From assembly GCA_020073585.1 (NCBI GenBank), contig JAIQEV010000019.1, forward strand, positions 1 to 64,000: a stretch of 64,000 nucleotides of DNA, written 5' to 3'. Every line of letters begins with the position of its first letter. Positions within the stretch are counted from its first letter, which is position 1. This document shows, piece after piece, positions 15,844 to 25,538 of the stretch. The notes below the pieces were generated by a model. That model was given only the letters and a program-made list of their open reading frames with translations, had not been told where the DNA came from and ran no database searches. This DNA comes from Terriglobia bacterium (lineage in GTDB: Bacteria > Acidobacteriota > Terriglobia > Acidiferrales > UBA7541). A program made the translations under genes and the position numbers.

Positions 15844-16872
15844 CTACACCGCCAGGACGACCTTGCCGAACTGTTTGCCCGCATCGAGATAGGCGTGGGC
15901 CTCGGCGCAAGAGGAAAGGGGAAAGACGCGGTCCACCACGGGCTGCAGGCGGCCCTCGGCCACCAGCTTCATGACCGTGTGCAGCTCGCTCTTGCGCCCC
16001 ATGTACGAGCCCAGGAGGGAAAGCTGCCGGCTGAAGAGAAAGCGCAGGTCAATCTTGGCGTCGTAGCCGGTGGTATTGCCGCAAGTGACCAGCCGCCCGC
16101 CGGTGGCGAGGCTGGCCACGCTCTCGTCCCAGGTCGCCGTGCCCACGTGCTCGAAGACCACGTCCACGCCGCGCCGGTTGGTCAGGCGCTTCACCTGCTC
16201 GCGGATCTTCTGCTTCTTGTGGTCAATGACCTCGTCGGCGCCCAGTTCGCGGGCCTTGGCCAGCTTCTCCTCGCTGCCCGCCGTGGCGATCACCCGCGCG
16301 CCGAAGAATTTGGCGATCTGGATGGCCGCGCTGCCCACTCCGCTCCCTCCGCCCAACACCAGCACCTCTTCTCCCGGCTGGAGCTCCGCGCGGGCCACGA
16401 GCATGTGCCAGGCGGTCTGAAACACCAGGGGCACGGCGGCGGCCTGCTCGAACGTAAGATTTTCGGGATACGCCAGGCAGTTGACTTCGGGGCAGCGCAC
16501 AAATTCCGCGCAGCCGCCATCAATCAGGTAGCCGAGATTCGTGAATTCCCGGCATTTGTTGTCGTTGCCGGAAAGGCAAGGCAAACACTTCCCGCAAGTC
16601 ACTCCCGGCGCGAGCACGACCTTCTGCCCCGCCTTGACGCGGGTCACTCCCGCGCCCACCTCGGCGATCTCCCCGGCAACGTCGCTGCCGGGAATGTGCG
16701 GGAGGGGAATGGGCACGCCGGGCAAGCCTCCCCGCACCCAGAGATCGAGATGGTTGAGCGCGCAGGCCCGCACGCGCACCAGCACTTCGCCGGGGCGCGG
16801 CGCGGGCTGCGGCGCATCGCCGTACTGCAGGACTTCCGGACCGCCATGCTGCTGAAAAACGACCGCTTTCAT
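15844..16872 (-). CDS. Zinc-binding MDR alcohol dehydrogenase / quinone oxidoreductase
   Basis: 342 residues from the ATG at 16872 preceded by AGGAG. GroES-like N-domain with '[15 protein letters not shown]', a four-Cys structural zinc lobe ('CGKCLPC', then 'NKC'), and a Rossmann domain with '[18 protein letters not shown]'. It should reduce or oxidise an alcohol, aldehyde or enone with NAD(P)H. The start lies ~110 bp from the divergent xdhC start. Substrate unknown. Confidence 0.9.
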   Translation of the reverse strand: MKAVVFQQHGGPEVLQYGDAPQPAPRPGEVLVRVRACALNHLDLWVRGGLPGVPIPLPHIPGSDVAGEIAEVGAGVTRVKAGQKVVLAPGVTCGKCLPCLSGNDNKCREFTNLGYLIDGGCAEFVRCPEVNCLAYPENLTFEQAAAVPLVFQTAWHMLVARAELQPGEEVLVLGGGSGVGSAAIQIAKFFGARVIATAGSEEKLAKARELGADEVIDHKKQKIREQVKRLTNRRGVDVVFEHVGTATWDESVASLATGGRLVTCGNTTGYDAKIDLRFLFSRQLSLLGSYMGRKSELHTVMKLVAEGRLQPVVDRVFPLSSCAEAHAYLDAGKQFGKVVLAV

Positions 16873-16985
16873 GGGCACTCCTGGCGTAAAATGGATTTTA
16901 CGGTAGCACCGCGAAGCGGGAGTGTCCAGAAAGCCGCGCGTTGACACCCGCCAGCGTGCGCCGTAGGCTTGAAATTGGCACACCC

Positions 16986-17810
16986 ATGGACCTGTTCGAA
17001 GAAGTCATAAAGCTGCGGCGCGCGGGCAAGCGCGGGGCGCTGGCCACCATCGTGCACACCAACGGCTCGATCCCCAGCTACGAGAGCTCGCGCATGCTGG
17101 TGCGCGAGGACGGCTCGATCGCCGGGACCATCGGCGGCGGCTGCGTGGAAGCCGACGTGTGGGCCGCGGCGCGCGAGGTGATGCAGAAGGAAACGCCGCG
17201 CAAGATGGTCTTCAACCTGAACCACGACGCCAACTACGACAACGGCCTGATCTGCGGCGGCACCCTGGAGGTTTTTGTGGAGCCCATTCTCCCGCAACCT
17301 GCCGTCTATCTCTTCGGAGGCGGGCACGTTTCCATGGCCCTGGCGCAGGCGGCGCACGCCGCGGGCTTTGCCGTGGGGGTGATCGACGACCGCGAGCAGT
17401 TCGCCAACGCGCAGCGCTTTCCCATGGCCGGCGAGATCTACACGACCTTCGAAGACGCCTTCGCCAAGCTCCAGCCCAACGCCTCGAGCTACCTGGTCAT
17501 CGTCACCCGCGGGCACAAGGAAGACATGCGCTGCCTGGCCTGGGCCGTGCGCACCGAGGCCCGCTACATCGGGATGATCGGCAGCAAGCGCAAGGTGCTT
17601 TCCGTCTACCAGGCGCTCGAAAAGGAAGGGTTCCGCCCGCAGGAGTTCGAGCGCGTCTTCGCCCCCATGGGCCTGGACATCGGCGCGCTCTCCCCGGAGG
17701 AGATCGCCATCAGCATCACCGCGGAACTCATCGCCGTGCGGCGCAACTCCGCGGGTCTCAAGCACAAGAAAGTTTCGCTGGATACCAGCAAGTCGGCGCT
17801 CGCCCGCTGA
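16986..17810 (+). CDS. xdhC: XdhC/CoxF-family molybdoenzyme maturation factor
   Basis: 274 residues. N-terminal XdhC/CoxI motif 'RGALATIVHTNGSIPSYESSRMLV' with 'GTIGGGCVEADV', and C-terminal Rossmann 'YLFGGGHVSMALAQAA' plus 'YIGMIGSKRK'. These proteins bind sulfurated molybdenum cofactor and hand it to xanthine dehydrogenase-type enzymes. The MocA-like gene starts 10 bp downstream, so they form an operon. The target hydroxylase is not in this window. Confidence 0.92.
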   Translation: MDLFEEVIKLRRAGKRGALATIVHTNGSIPSYESSRMLVREDGSIAGTIGGGCVEADVWAAAREVMQKETPRKMVFNLNHDANYDNGLICGGTLEVFVEPILPQPAVYLFGGGHVSMALAQAAHAAGFAVGVIDDREQFANAQRFPMAGEIYTTFEDAFAKLQPNASSYLVIVTRGHKEDMRCLAWAVRTEARYIGMIGSKRKVLSVYQALEKEGFRPQEFERVFAPMGLDIGALSPEEIAISITAELIAVRRNSAGLKHKKVSLDTSKSALAR

Positions 17811-17820
17811 AAGGCCATTC

Positions 17821-18402
17821 ATGCTCGCGGCCGTCATCCTCTCCGGCGGAGAATCCCGCCGCATGGGTTCCCCGAAGGCTTTGCTGCCCTACCAGGGGCG
17901 CCCGTTTCTGCAGCACCTTCTCGACGTCACCCGCCATCCCAAGATCGGCATCCGGCGCATCGTGCTCGGCCCCCATGCCACGGCCATCCTGCAGAACGTG
18001 GCCCTCGATCCCGCGGAACTGGTGGTCAATGCAGACTGGCGGAAGGGCCAGTTGTCTTCGATCCAGGCGGCCCTGCACAGCCTCCCCGAGGGAAGAACCG
18101 ACGGCATGCTCCTATGCCTGGTGGATCATCCGCTGATCAGCGCGGATCTCGTCGCCGACCTGATCAACAGCTTTTACATCACGCGCGCCCCCATCGTCCT
18201 GCCCACGTACTTTGGCCGCCGCGGCCACCCCGTGATTTTTTCCGCCGCGCTCTACCCTGAACTGCTCGCCGCGCCCCTCGAACAGGGCGCCCGGGCGGTG
18301 GTCTGGGCGCACAAGATGGAGATCGCCGAAGTGCCCACCAACGAAGAGGGGATACTCCTGAACCTCAACGATCCGGAAGCTCTGAGAAAACTGACGGGAT
18401 AG
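17821..18402 (+). CDS. MocA-like molybdenum cofactor nucleotidyltransferase
   Basis: 193 residues. GT-A nucleotidyltransferase with N-terminal 'VILSGGESRRMGSPKALLPYQG' (nucleotide binding; LxGGxSxRMGxxK) and 'LCLVDHPLIS' in place of the metal-binding DQP. Pairing with XdhC points to MocA-type activity, adding CMP to molybdopterin for xanthine-dehydrogenase-family enzymes, rather than MobA (GMP). Ten bases separate it from xdhC. Confidence 0.88.
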   Translation: MLAAVILSGGESRRMGSPKALLPYQGRPFLQHLLDVTRHPKIGIRRIVLGPHATAILQNVALDPAELVVNADWRKGQLSSIQAALHSLPEGRTDGMLLCLVDHPLISADLVADLINSFYITRAPIVLPTYFGRRGHPVIFSAALYPELLAAPLEQGARAVVWAHKMEIAEVPTNEEGILLNLNDPEALRKLTG

Positions 18403-18477
18403 CTGAAGGGACGCGCCGGTCTGCGGCAGCGCCGGGGTCTCGCCGGTGGTTCTTCTTTTCTACGTCGGGGATCGCGT

Positions 18478-18834
18478 TCAGGGCATCTGCGCGAAGAGCG
18501 CCGCCAGGGCGTCGCAGGCGAGCTGCGCGGCGTGAAAGGTGGCGCCCGGCAAGCCGCCCAGGGCCGCGGAAATCTCTTCCGCGGTGATCCCGCGGCACTC
18601 GCCCAGCGCTCTCCCCGCCAGGCGCTCGGTCAGGAAGGAACCGCAGGCGATGGCCGTGGTGCAGCCGCGGCAGAGAAAGCGCACTTCCGCGAAGCGCCCG
18701 TCCTCGACGCGCGCCGCCAACCGCAGGACGTCCCCGCACACGGGATTGCTCACTTCGGCGGTGGCCGTCGCGCCGGGCAGTTCGCCCGCGTTGCGCGGGT
18801 TTTTGAAATGGTCGAGAACGGCGTGGCTGTACAT
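18478..18834 (-). CDS. SufU/IscU-like Fe-S cluster scaffold protein
   Basis: 118 residues from the ATG at 18834. It has the three conserved cysteines of the NifU-N fold: 'NPVCGDVL', 'GCTTAIACGSF' and 'AQLACDAL', plus 'DHFKNPRNAGEL' at the N-terminus. IscU/SufU proteins assemble [2Fe-2S] clusters or relay sulfur. No sufS/iscS or sufBCD is adjacent. An extra Cys ('LCRGC') precedes the second ligand. Confidence 0.88.
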   Translation of the reverse strand: MYSHAVLDHFKNPRNAGELPGATATAEVSNPVCGDVLRLAARVEDGRFAEVRFLCRGCTTAIACGSFLTERLAGRALGECRGITAEEISAALGGLPGATFHAAQLACDALAALFAQMP

Positions 18835-18896
18835 CGCGCAAAGTATGGCAACGCCGGCGGAAAACCGCAATGCGCCGCGGCTGCGGGTCAGCGCTT

Positions 18897-19937
18897 TTAG
18901 GGCGCGGTGGTTTTCTTCGCCGGCAGATATTTCTTTTCGATGGAGGCCACGACGACGTAGTTGGGGTCCACCATTTCCGCCAGCCGGATCTTCGCCGTCT
19001 TGGAAAGCAGCTCGTAGGCGTCCTGCTCGGAGAGCCCGTACTCCGCGTGGATCCAGCCCACCAGTTCGGTGAACGCGATGCGCACGGCGTCGTCCACCGG
19101 GCGGTAGATTCCGGTGGTCATGATCTCGCGGTCGTTCTCGAAGCGCGGCCAGTTGATGCTTTTCCCCTTACGCACCTGGACCTGCAGGCGCACGCGGAGA
19201 GGCACTTCGATGGCCGTTCCGGCAATCTCCCCGTCGCCCATGGCCGCGTGCCCGTCCCCGAAATAGAGCAGCGCGCCGGAAACGTTCACCGGCAGGTACA
19301 GGGTATTGCCCGCGGAAACTTCCGGAGCGTCCATGTTTCCGCCGAACTCCGCCGGAACGATCGAGCTGCGCGCCTCCCCGCCCGCCGGGGCCACCCCGAT
19401 GCAGCCGAGAAAGGGATGCAGCGCAATCTTGGTGGTGAATTTGGAATCCAGCGCTTGAAACGTCGCGGTGTTGGAGGCCGGGTCCAGGGGATAGAACCAG
19501 ACGCGTTCAGGCAGCGGCGGATGCAGCATGGCTGTGTAGCTGGTGGCGTTGAGCGCGCCAAAGAGGGGCACCGTCGCGCCGATTCCCTGGCGGCTGGTGA
19601 GCTGCACGTCCAGGATGCGCACCACCAGCGTGTCGCCCGGCTCCGCGCCTTCGATGTAGAAGGGGCCGGTGAGCGGGTTGTCGCCCTTCACCAGCGCCAG
19701 GGTGTCGCCCGGCTTTTGGATGGCGTTGCCGAAGGCATCCAGTGTCGTGGCGTCGATGGTGTCGCCGGGACGCACGCGGGCCACCGGCGGCGCCACGCCG
19801 TAGACGTATTTCACGTTCGCGAGCGTGCCCTCGAAGCGCACCGTCTTCGCTTCCGGCGGCGCCTGCTGGGCCCTGGCCAGGCCGGCGCCGGAAACGGCCA
19901 TCACCGAAAGCACCACGAGCAGCACACCTGGACGCAT
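18897..19937 (-). CDS. Secreted acetamidase/formamidase family protein
   Basis: 346 residues from the ATG at 19937. Residues 1-23 are a signal peptide ending 'GLARAQQ'. The rest is the FmdA/AmdA fold: 'VRPGDTIDATTLDAFGN', 'FYIEGAEPGDTLVVRILDV', 'FLGCIGVAP' and 'LYFGDGHAAMGDGE', where the His/Asp-rich loop carries the metal site. Relatives hydrolyse formamide or acetamide; most acidobacterial homologues are exported and untested. It is 93 bp upstream of nothing else on its strand, downstream of an OprB porin gene. Confidence 0.9.
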   Translation of the reverse strand: MRPGVLLVVLSVMAVSGAGLARAQQAPPEAKTVRFEGTLANVKYVYGVAPPVARVRPGDTIDATTLDAFGNAIQKPGDTLALVKGDNPLTGPFYIEGAEPGDTLVVRILDVQLTSRQGIGATVPLFGALNATSYTAMLHPPLPERVWFYPLDPASNTATFQALDSKFTTKIALHPFLGCIGVAPAGGEARSSIVPAEFGGNMDAPEVSAGNTLYLPVNVSGALLYFGDGHAAMGDGEIAGTAIEVPLRVRLQVQVRKGKSINWPRFENDREIMTTGIYRPVDDAVRIAFTELVGWIHAEYGLSEQDAYELLSKTAKIRLAEMVDPNYVVVASIEKKYLPAKKTTAP

Positions 19938-20029
19938 GAGAAGAGACCTCCGACTGGGGATCGCGCACAAAGACGACAAAGTCCACCACAGCGGCGGCGC
20001 AGAGTCAACACGCGCCAGCAACCGCGCCG

Positions 20030-21463
20030 CTAAAATTTCAGGTGCAGGCGCAGGGAGGGAACGAGCACCGGGCCGCGGTCGCGGTTGTAGCCGGGGTTAT
20101 TGACGTGCTGCAACCCCGCGGAGGCGAAGACGCCGCGCCACAGATGCGCCGTGTAGTAGACCTCGACGATCTGTTCGCGGCCATAGTTCAGGCTGCCATC
20201 CCCGAGCAGAAAACCGCTTCCGCCCAGCGCCAGGTATTGTTGGTGGTCGCGCGAGATGCCGTTGGAAACGAAGGCCACCCCGGCGCGGTCCAGACCGCGC
20301 CGCCAGCGCTTGCCGTTTGCGCCCAGCCCGGCAAGGAGCGTCTGGTCCACCTCGGTATAGGCGTAGGATTCGTGGCGGCCTTCGCTCCAGCCCCAGCGCC
20401 CGAAGACGCCGAGCCAGTCATTCAGGGGCTGCTCGAAATTGACGCCGAAACCGTATTTGACGGTGGTGCGCAGGGGATGCGCGGTAATGTCCGGCACGGG
20501 CGTGCGCCCGGCCAGGAAATTGTCCACCGCCTCGCGGTAGCTTCCCATGTTGGCGTGGTTCACATAGCTGAGCAGGCGGAGCACGCCCCGGCGGCGCGGG
20601 AGCAAGGAGCCGTGCAGCTCGAATTCGACGTTTTCCGAGCGCGCCCGGGCGAGATCCGCGTCGAGGTGAATGCCGTTGGCCACCTTGGGCATCAGTCCTT
20701 CCGCAAAGCGCACGGCCCAGCGCCGGTCGTGGTATTCGAGCATGGCGCCGAAGGTGTAGCCCCGCGTGTCGGCCGCGTAGTCGTAGGCGCCGTTGTTGTC
20801 CACGGTCCAGTTCATGAACTGGAAGTTGCTGTCCGTGCCGTAGGAGTTCAGATCGAAGAAATCGGCCAGGCCGAATTTGCCGAAGCGCAGCTCGAGGCGG
20901 CGCACCGGCAGCTCGCGGAAGAGCGAGAGCGGCGTGCGCTCCGCGGCCAGCTTCTCGTGACTCAGCGCAAAGACCTGATGCCACATCAGCCGCGCCACAT
21001 ACGGCGCCTTGCTCAGCGTGGGATTGCGCACCACGTCGAGATTCGTGAAGCCCGCCAGGCCCAGCGCTTCGCCGAGCCCGTGCCCGCCGGTCTCCTGCAC
21101 AGCGCAGAGCAGCTCCGCGGTGCGGCTGAGCTGGATTCCGGTGTAGAGCGTCAGCACGCGGGAGGTGGCGTTTTGCGCTTGGGGCGAGAGGCTGTTCAGC
21201 CCGGAATACGGCGCGGGGAACGCGGGATGCCACTGCGAGATGAGATTGGCCTGGCCGGAAATCCACCAGCGGCTGGTCTCCGAGTGGGGAAAGATTGTTG
21301 CGGACGGCTCGTCAGCCGGCGCATTCCCGGCGGACGCCGCATCCTCCGTCTGCGCGCTGGAGACGGCGGCGGGCTCCTGCGCCTGTGCCGCTGACGCGCA
21401 CACCCCGGCCGCGACTGCCGAGAGCAGGCAGAGAGCGAGCCAGTGGTGTAGAAAGCGCTTCAT
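20030..21463 (-). CDS. OprB-family carbohydrate porin
   Basis: 477 residues: a signal peptide (1-28, ending 'ASAAQAQ'), a short Ala/Ser linker, then alternating amphipathic strands with 'WWISGQANLISQWHPAFPAPYSG', 'LRFGKFGLADFFDLNSYGTD' and 'DRAGVAFVSNGIS', ending in aromatic Phe as outer-membrane barrels do. OprB-type porins let sugars cross the outer membrane. Together with the acetamidase-like gene downstream on the same strand (~90 bp gap) it may form a two-gene transcript. Confidence 0.88.
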   Translation of the reverse strand: MKRFLHHWLALCLLSAVAAGVCASAAQAQEPAAVSSAQTEDAASAGNAPADEPSATIFPHSETSRWWISGQANLISQWHPAFPAPYSGLNSLSPQAQNATSRVLTLYTGIQLSRTAELLCAVQETGGHGLGEALGLAGFTNLDVVRNPTLSKAPYVARLMWHQVFALSHEKLAAERTPLSLFRELPVRRLELRFGKFGLADFFDLNSYGTDSNFQFMNWTVDNNGAYDYAADTRGYTFGAMLEYHDRRWAVRFAEGLMPKVANGIHLDADLARARSENVEFELHGSLLPRRRGVLRLLSYVNHANMGSYREAVDNFLAGRTPVPDITAHPLRTTVKYGFGVNFEQPLNDWLGVFGRWGWSEGRHESYAYTEVDQTLLAGLGANGKRWRRGLDRAGVAFVSNGISRDHQQYLALGGSGFLLGDGSLNYGREQIVEVYYTAHLWRGVFASAGLQHVNNPGYNRDRGPVLVPSLRLHLKF

Positions 21464-21603
21464 ATTCCCCGCAAGGACGATGTTGAGAGTTGAAACGGCC
21501 GGAAACTACCTGGAAAAGTGTTACGGGCGTGGGCGACTTTAGCCGAAACGCAATCCCGGCAGATTGCAGCGTTACAGCGGACATTCTAAACTGCTTCGCA
21601 GCC

Positions 21604-22395
21604 ATGACCAAAAGAAAAACGACCGAAACTTTGCGGATTGTCTCCCTGGCGCCGAGCGCTACCTCGATCCTGTGCGCCATCGGCGCGAAGAAACTGCTCG
21701 CCGGCGTGACCAAGTGGTGCAAGGAGGTTGCCCCGGTGCAGGGCGTGCCGCAGGTCGGCGACTGCTGGTCGGGCGATCCCGCGGAGATTCTCGCGCTCGA
21801 TCCGGGGCTGGTGATCGGCTCGGTGCCCTACAAACAGGAAACCGTAGCCAAGCTGCTGGAGCAGCCGCTCACCTTTCTGGCCATGAACCCGCGCTCGCTC
21901 GCCGGGATCGAGAGCGACATCCGCCTGCTGGGGCGCATCGTGGACCGCGCGGCCGCAGCCGACAAACTTGCCGCGCGGATGCGCCGCGAATTCGCCGCCC
22001 TGGCGAAACATTCGCAGCGCGCCAAGCACCGCCCGCGCGTGTACTGCGAGTCCTGGCCCAATCCGCGCATCAGTTCCCCGCCCTGGGTGGCGGAGCTGGT
22101 AAAAATCGCCGGCGGCGAAATGGCCATTCCTGCGGGGCAGCGCGTGAGCGACGAGCAGGTCGCCGAAGCGCGGCCGGAGGTAATCGTCCTGGCCTGGGCC
22201 GCCACCGGCGCGAAGGCCAAACCGGCGAAGGCCCATGGCGTCGCGGCCTGGAAGAACATCCCCGCCATCCGCGACAAGCGCGTGTATGTCATTTCCGATG
22301 AGCTATTGAACACGCCGGGGCCGCCGCTGCTCGCAGGCGCGCGCGAACTCTTCCGTATCCTGCACGGATTTCCCGCGCGGCGGGAGAAGGCGTGA
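21604..22395 (+). CDS. BtuF/FecB-type metal- or cobalamin-binding protein without signal peptide
   Basis: 263 residues from the ATG at 21604. Helical-backbone binding protein: 'IVSLAPSATSILCAIGA', 'VGDCWSGDPAEILALDPGLVIGS', 'VYCESWPNPRISSPPWVAELVKIAGG'. The family normally delivers vitamin B12 or siderophore-iron to an ABC importer, but no signal peptide is visible and no permease is nearby, a configuration often seen in stand-alone BtuF-like proteins. I saw no B12 riboswitch box upstream. The stop codon overlaps the Nudix start (TGATG). Confidence 0.87.
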   Translation: MTKRKTTETLRIVSLAPSATSILCAIGAKKLLAGVTKWCKEVAPVQGVPQVGDCWSGDPAEILALDPGLVIGSVPYKQETVAKLLEQPLTFLAMNPRSLAGIESDIRLLGRIVDRAAAADKLAARMRREFAALAKHSQRAKHRPRVYCESWPNPRISSPPWVAELVKIAGGEMAIPAGQRVSDEQVAEARPEVIVLAWAATGAKAKPAKAHGVAAWKNIPAIRDKRVYVISDELLNTPGPPLLAGARELFRILHGFPARREKA

Positions 22396-22817
22396 TGCTG
22401 GTCGTGGCCGCGGTAATCGAGCGCGAGGACCGGCGGCTGCTCATCGGGCAGCGGCGCGCGGCGGACAGCTCCCCGCTCAAATGGGAATTCCCCGGCGGCA
22501 AGGTGCGGCAGGACGAAGAGCCGGAGGCAGCGCTGGCGCGTGAGCTGCGCGAGGAGTTGGGCGTCACGCTGCGCAAGTGCCGGGAGATCGCCCGCGTGCA
22601 GCACACCTACGCAGAGCGGCCGGAGCCGCTGGAAATACGTTTTTTTGCGGTGGCCATTGCCGAAGGGGAGATCATTCCCCGGGTATTCGCGCAGATCGCC
22701 TGGGCGCTGCCGAAGGAACTGGGCAGTTACGATTTTCTGGCGGCGAACCGAGCGCTCATTGCCAATCTCGCCACCGGGCGCATCAAGCCGGCGGAAATCC
22801 TGGCCGCGCAAGCGTAA
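22395..22817 (+). CDS. MutT-like Nudix hydrolase (8-oxo-dGTP diphosphatase type)
   Basis: 140 residues. A perfect Nudix box, G-x5-E-x7-REL-x-EE-x-G, spans 'GGKVRQDEEPEAALARELRE' and continues with ELGV. 'WEFPGGK' and the short 135-140-residue length match MutT/CTP pyrophosphohydrolase enzymes that remove oxidised nucleotides. Its ATG overlaps the upstream stop codon, so translation is coupled. Convergent with aceE. Confidence 0.92.
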   Translation: MLVVAAVIEREDRRLLIGQRRAADSSPLKWEFPGGKVRQDEEPEAALARELREELGVTLRKCREIARVQHTYAERPEPLEIRFFAVAIAEGEIIPRVFAQIAWALPKELGSYDFLAANRALIANLATGRIKPAEILAAQA

Positions 22818-22859
22818 CTTTTTTCATCGCCGCAGGCAGGCATCATTCCGAGGAGCCCG

Positions 22860-25538
22860 CTACGACGTCATCGGGTCGGGCTTATCGGGGTTGATGCCCA
22901 GTTCTTGCGCGGCTTTTTCGAGCAGGGCGCGCTCGATCTGCCCTTCGCGGAACAGCTCGACCAGGGTGGCGTAGGCGACGTGCTTGGCGTCCACTTCGAA
23001 GAAGTCGCGCAGCGACGCGCGGCCTTCGCTGCGGCCGAAGCCGTCGGTGCCCAGCGAGGCCAGGCGCCGCGGCATCCACTTGCTCACCAGATTGGGCAAG
23101 GCCTTCAAGTAGTCGGTGGCCGCGACCAGCACGCCCGGCGCATTGCCCAGGCTCGCGGTGAGGTACGGCACCCGCGGCTTTTCGGCCGGGTGCAGCATGT
23201 TCCAGCGCTCGGCTTCCAGGCCGTCCATGTACAGCGCCTTGTAGCTGGTGACGCTCCAGACGTCGGCGGCTACGCCGAATTTTTCCTCGAGCAGCTCCTG
23301 CGCCTGCAGCACCTCGCGCAGGATCGCGCCGCTGCCGAAAAGCTGCGCGCGCAGCCTGGCGTTCTTCTTCTCCGAGGCGCGGAAGCGGTACATGCCCTTG
23401 AGGATGCCCTCGCGGACGTCGCCGGGCATCGCGGGCATGGCGTAGGGCTCGTTCATCACCGTGATGTAGTAGAAGCAGCTCTCGCCGTCCTTGTACATGC
23501 GCCGGATGCCGTCCTGGAGAATGACCGCGATCTCGTAGGCAAACGCCGGGTCGTAGGCGCGCAGGGTGGGAATGGGCAGCGCGAGGATGTGGCTGTTGCC
23601 GTCCTGGTGCTGCAGTCCTTCCCCGGCCAGCGTGGTGCGCCCCGCGGTGCCGCCGAGCATGAAGCCGCGGCAGCGCATGTCCGCCGCCGCCCAGATCAGG
23701 TCGCTGATGCGCTGCAGCCCGAACATGGAATAGAAGATGAAGAACGGAATGGTGTTGATGCCATGCGTGGCGTAGGCGCTGCCCGCGGCGATGAACGAGG
23801 CCATCGAGCCGGCTTCGGTGATGCCCTCTTCCAGAATCTGCCCGTCCTTGGCCTCTTTATAGTAGAGCAGCGTGTGCACGTCCACCGGCTCGTAGAGCTG
23901 GCCGACGCTCGAATAGATGCCCACCTGGCGGAACAGCGATTCCATGCCGAAGGTGCGCGCTTCATCGGGCACGATGGGCACCACCAGCTTGCCGATCTCC
24001 GGGTCGCGCAGCATCTTGTTGAGCATGCGCACGAAGGCCATGGTGGTGGAAACTTCGCGGCCCTCGCTGCCTTCGAAGAATTCCTTCCACAGCTCGTCCT
24101 GCTGCGCCGCGATGGGCTTGGCGCGCACGCTGCGCTTGGGCACGTAGCCGCCCAGGGCCTCGCGGCGCGCGCGCAGGTACTGAATTTCCGCGCTGTCGTC
24201 CGGCGGACGGTAGAACGGCGCTTCGGCGACGTCGTCATCGCTCAGGGGAATGCCGAAGCGCGAGCGGAACTCGCGCAGTTCCTCTTCGTTGAGCTTTTTC
24301 TGCTGGTGCGAGATGTTTTTGCCCTCGCCGCTCTCCCCCAGGCCGTAGCCCTTGATGGTGCGCGCCAGGATGACCGTGGGCATGCCCTTGTGTTCCACCG
24401 CCGCCTTGTACGCAGCGTACACCTTGCGCGGATCGTGCCCGCCCAGACGCAGACGGCGCAGCGTGTCATCCGAGAGCGGCTCCACCAGCTTGAGCAGCCG
24501 GGGGTCGGAGCCGAAGAAACTCTGGCGCACATACGCGCCGGTGGCCACCACCAGCTTCTGGTATTCCCCGTCCACCGTCTCGCCCATGCGCTGGATCAGC
24601 AAGCCGTCGGTATCCAGCTCGAAGATGGGGTCCCAGTCGCTGCCCCACAGCACCTTGATGACGTTCCACCCCGCGCCGCGGAAGGCCGCTTCCAACTCCT
24701 GAATAATCTGGCCGTTGCCGCGCACCGGGCCGTCCAGGCGCTGCAGGTTGCAGTTCACCACGAAGATCAGGTTGTCCAGCTTCTCGCGCGAGGCCAGGGT
24801 GATGGCCCCCAGCGTTTCCGGCTCGTCCGTTTCGCCATCGCCCAGGAAGGCCCAGACCTTGGCGTCGGTCGCGGGCTTCAGGCCGCGGTTCTCCAGGTAG
24901 CGATTGAAGCGCGCCTGGTAGATGGCCATGATCGGGCTGAGGCCCATGGAAACGGTGGGAAACTCCCAGAAATCCGGCATCAACCAGGGATGCGGGTAGG
25001 AAGAAAGCCCCCCGCCGGGTTTCAGCTCGCGCCGGAAATTCTCCATCTGGTGCACGGAGAGGCGCCCTTCGAGAAACGCCCGGGCATAGATGCCCGGGGC
25101 CGCGTGCCCCTGCAGATAAACGGTGTCGCCCTCGAATTCCTCGCTGCGCGCCCGGAAAAAGTGGTTGAAGCCGACCTCGAACAGCGTGGCCGCGGAGGCG
25201 TAGGTCGAGATGTGCCCGCCGATGTTGTGTTCCACGCGGTTGGCACGCACCACCATGGCCAGCGCATTCCAGCGCACCAAGCTCTTAATGCGCCGTTCGA
25301 TGGCCTGGTCCCCGGGAAAGAGCGGCTGGTTGCGCGGCGGGATGGTATTGCCGTAGGCGGTGCGCGCGGTGAACGGGATCTCCACCCCGGCCAGGTGCGC
25401 ATGGGTGCGCAGGCGCTCCAGGATCTCCCGGGCGACCTCCGGGCCGCTGGCCTGCAGGACCGAGTCCAGCGACTCCAGCCACTCGCGGATTTCTACGTCC
25501 TCCGGGGAAAGCGGGTGCTTTGTGGCGCTATCGTTCAT
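22860..25538 (-). CDS. aceE: Pyruvate dehydrogenase E1 component, homodimeric (AceE)
   Basis: 892 residues from the ATG at 25538. Full-length AceE: 'RANRVEHNIGGHISTYASAA', the thiamine-PP/Mg motif 'GDGETDEPETLGAI' (~residue 230) with 'NCNLQRLDGPVRGNGQ', and 'AFVRMLNKMLRD' in the second domain. It decarboxylates pyruvate and acetylates the E2 lipoyl group. E2 and E3 genes are absent from the window, so this is an isolated E1. A 20-bp palindrome lies 58 bp upstream of the start. Confidence 0.97.
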   Translation of the reverse strand: MNDSATKHPLSPEDVEIREWLESLDSVLQASGPEVAREILERLRTHAHLAGVEIPFTARTAYGNTIPPRNQPLFPGDQAIERRIKSLVRWNALAMVVRANRVEHNIGGHISTYASAATLFEVGFNHFFRARSEEFEGDTVYLQGHAAPGIYARAFLEGRLSVHQMENFRRELKPGGGLSSYPHPWLMPDFWEFPTVSMGLSPIMAIYQARFNRYLENRGLKPATDAKVWAFLGDGETDEPETLGAITLASREKLDNLIFVVNCNLQRLDGPVRGNGQIIQELEAAFRGAGWNVIKVLWGSDWDPIFELDTDGLLIQRMGETVDGEYQKLVVATGAYVRQSFFGSDPRLLKLVEPLSDDTLRRLRLGGHDPRKVYAAYKAAVEHKGMPTVILARTIKGYGLGESGEGKNISHQQKKLNEEELREFRSRFGIPLSDDDVAEAPFYRPPDDSAEIQYLRARREALGGYVPKRSVRAKPIAAQQDELWKEFFEGSEGREVSTTMAFVRMLNKMLRDPEIGKLVVPIVPDEARTFGMESLFRQVGIYSSVGQLYEPVDVHTLLYYKEAKDGQILEEGITEAGSMASFIAAGSAYATHGINTIPFFIFYSMFGLQRISDLIWAAADMRCRGFMLGGTAGRTTLAGEGLQHQDGNSHILALPIPTLRAYDPAFAYEIAVILQDGIRRMYKDGESCFYYITVMNEPYAMPAMPGDVREGILKGMYRFRASEKKNARLRAQLFGSGAILREVLQAQELLEEKFGVAADVWSVTSYKALYMDGLEAERWNMLHPAEKPRVPYLTASLGNAPGVLVAATDYLKALPNLVSKWMPRRLASLGTDGFGRSEGRASLRDFFEVDAKHVAYATLVELFREGQIERALLEKAAQELGINPDKPDPMTS

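Noticed and set aside
21464-21603. A cobalamin riboswitch before the BtuF-like gene
   Set aside because: The 140-bp gap has no B12-box-like sequence and is too short for the full riboswitch.
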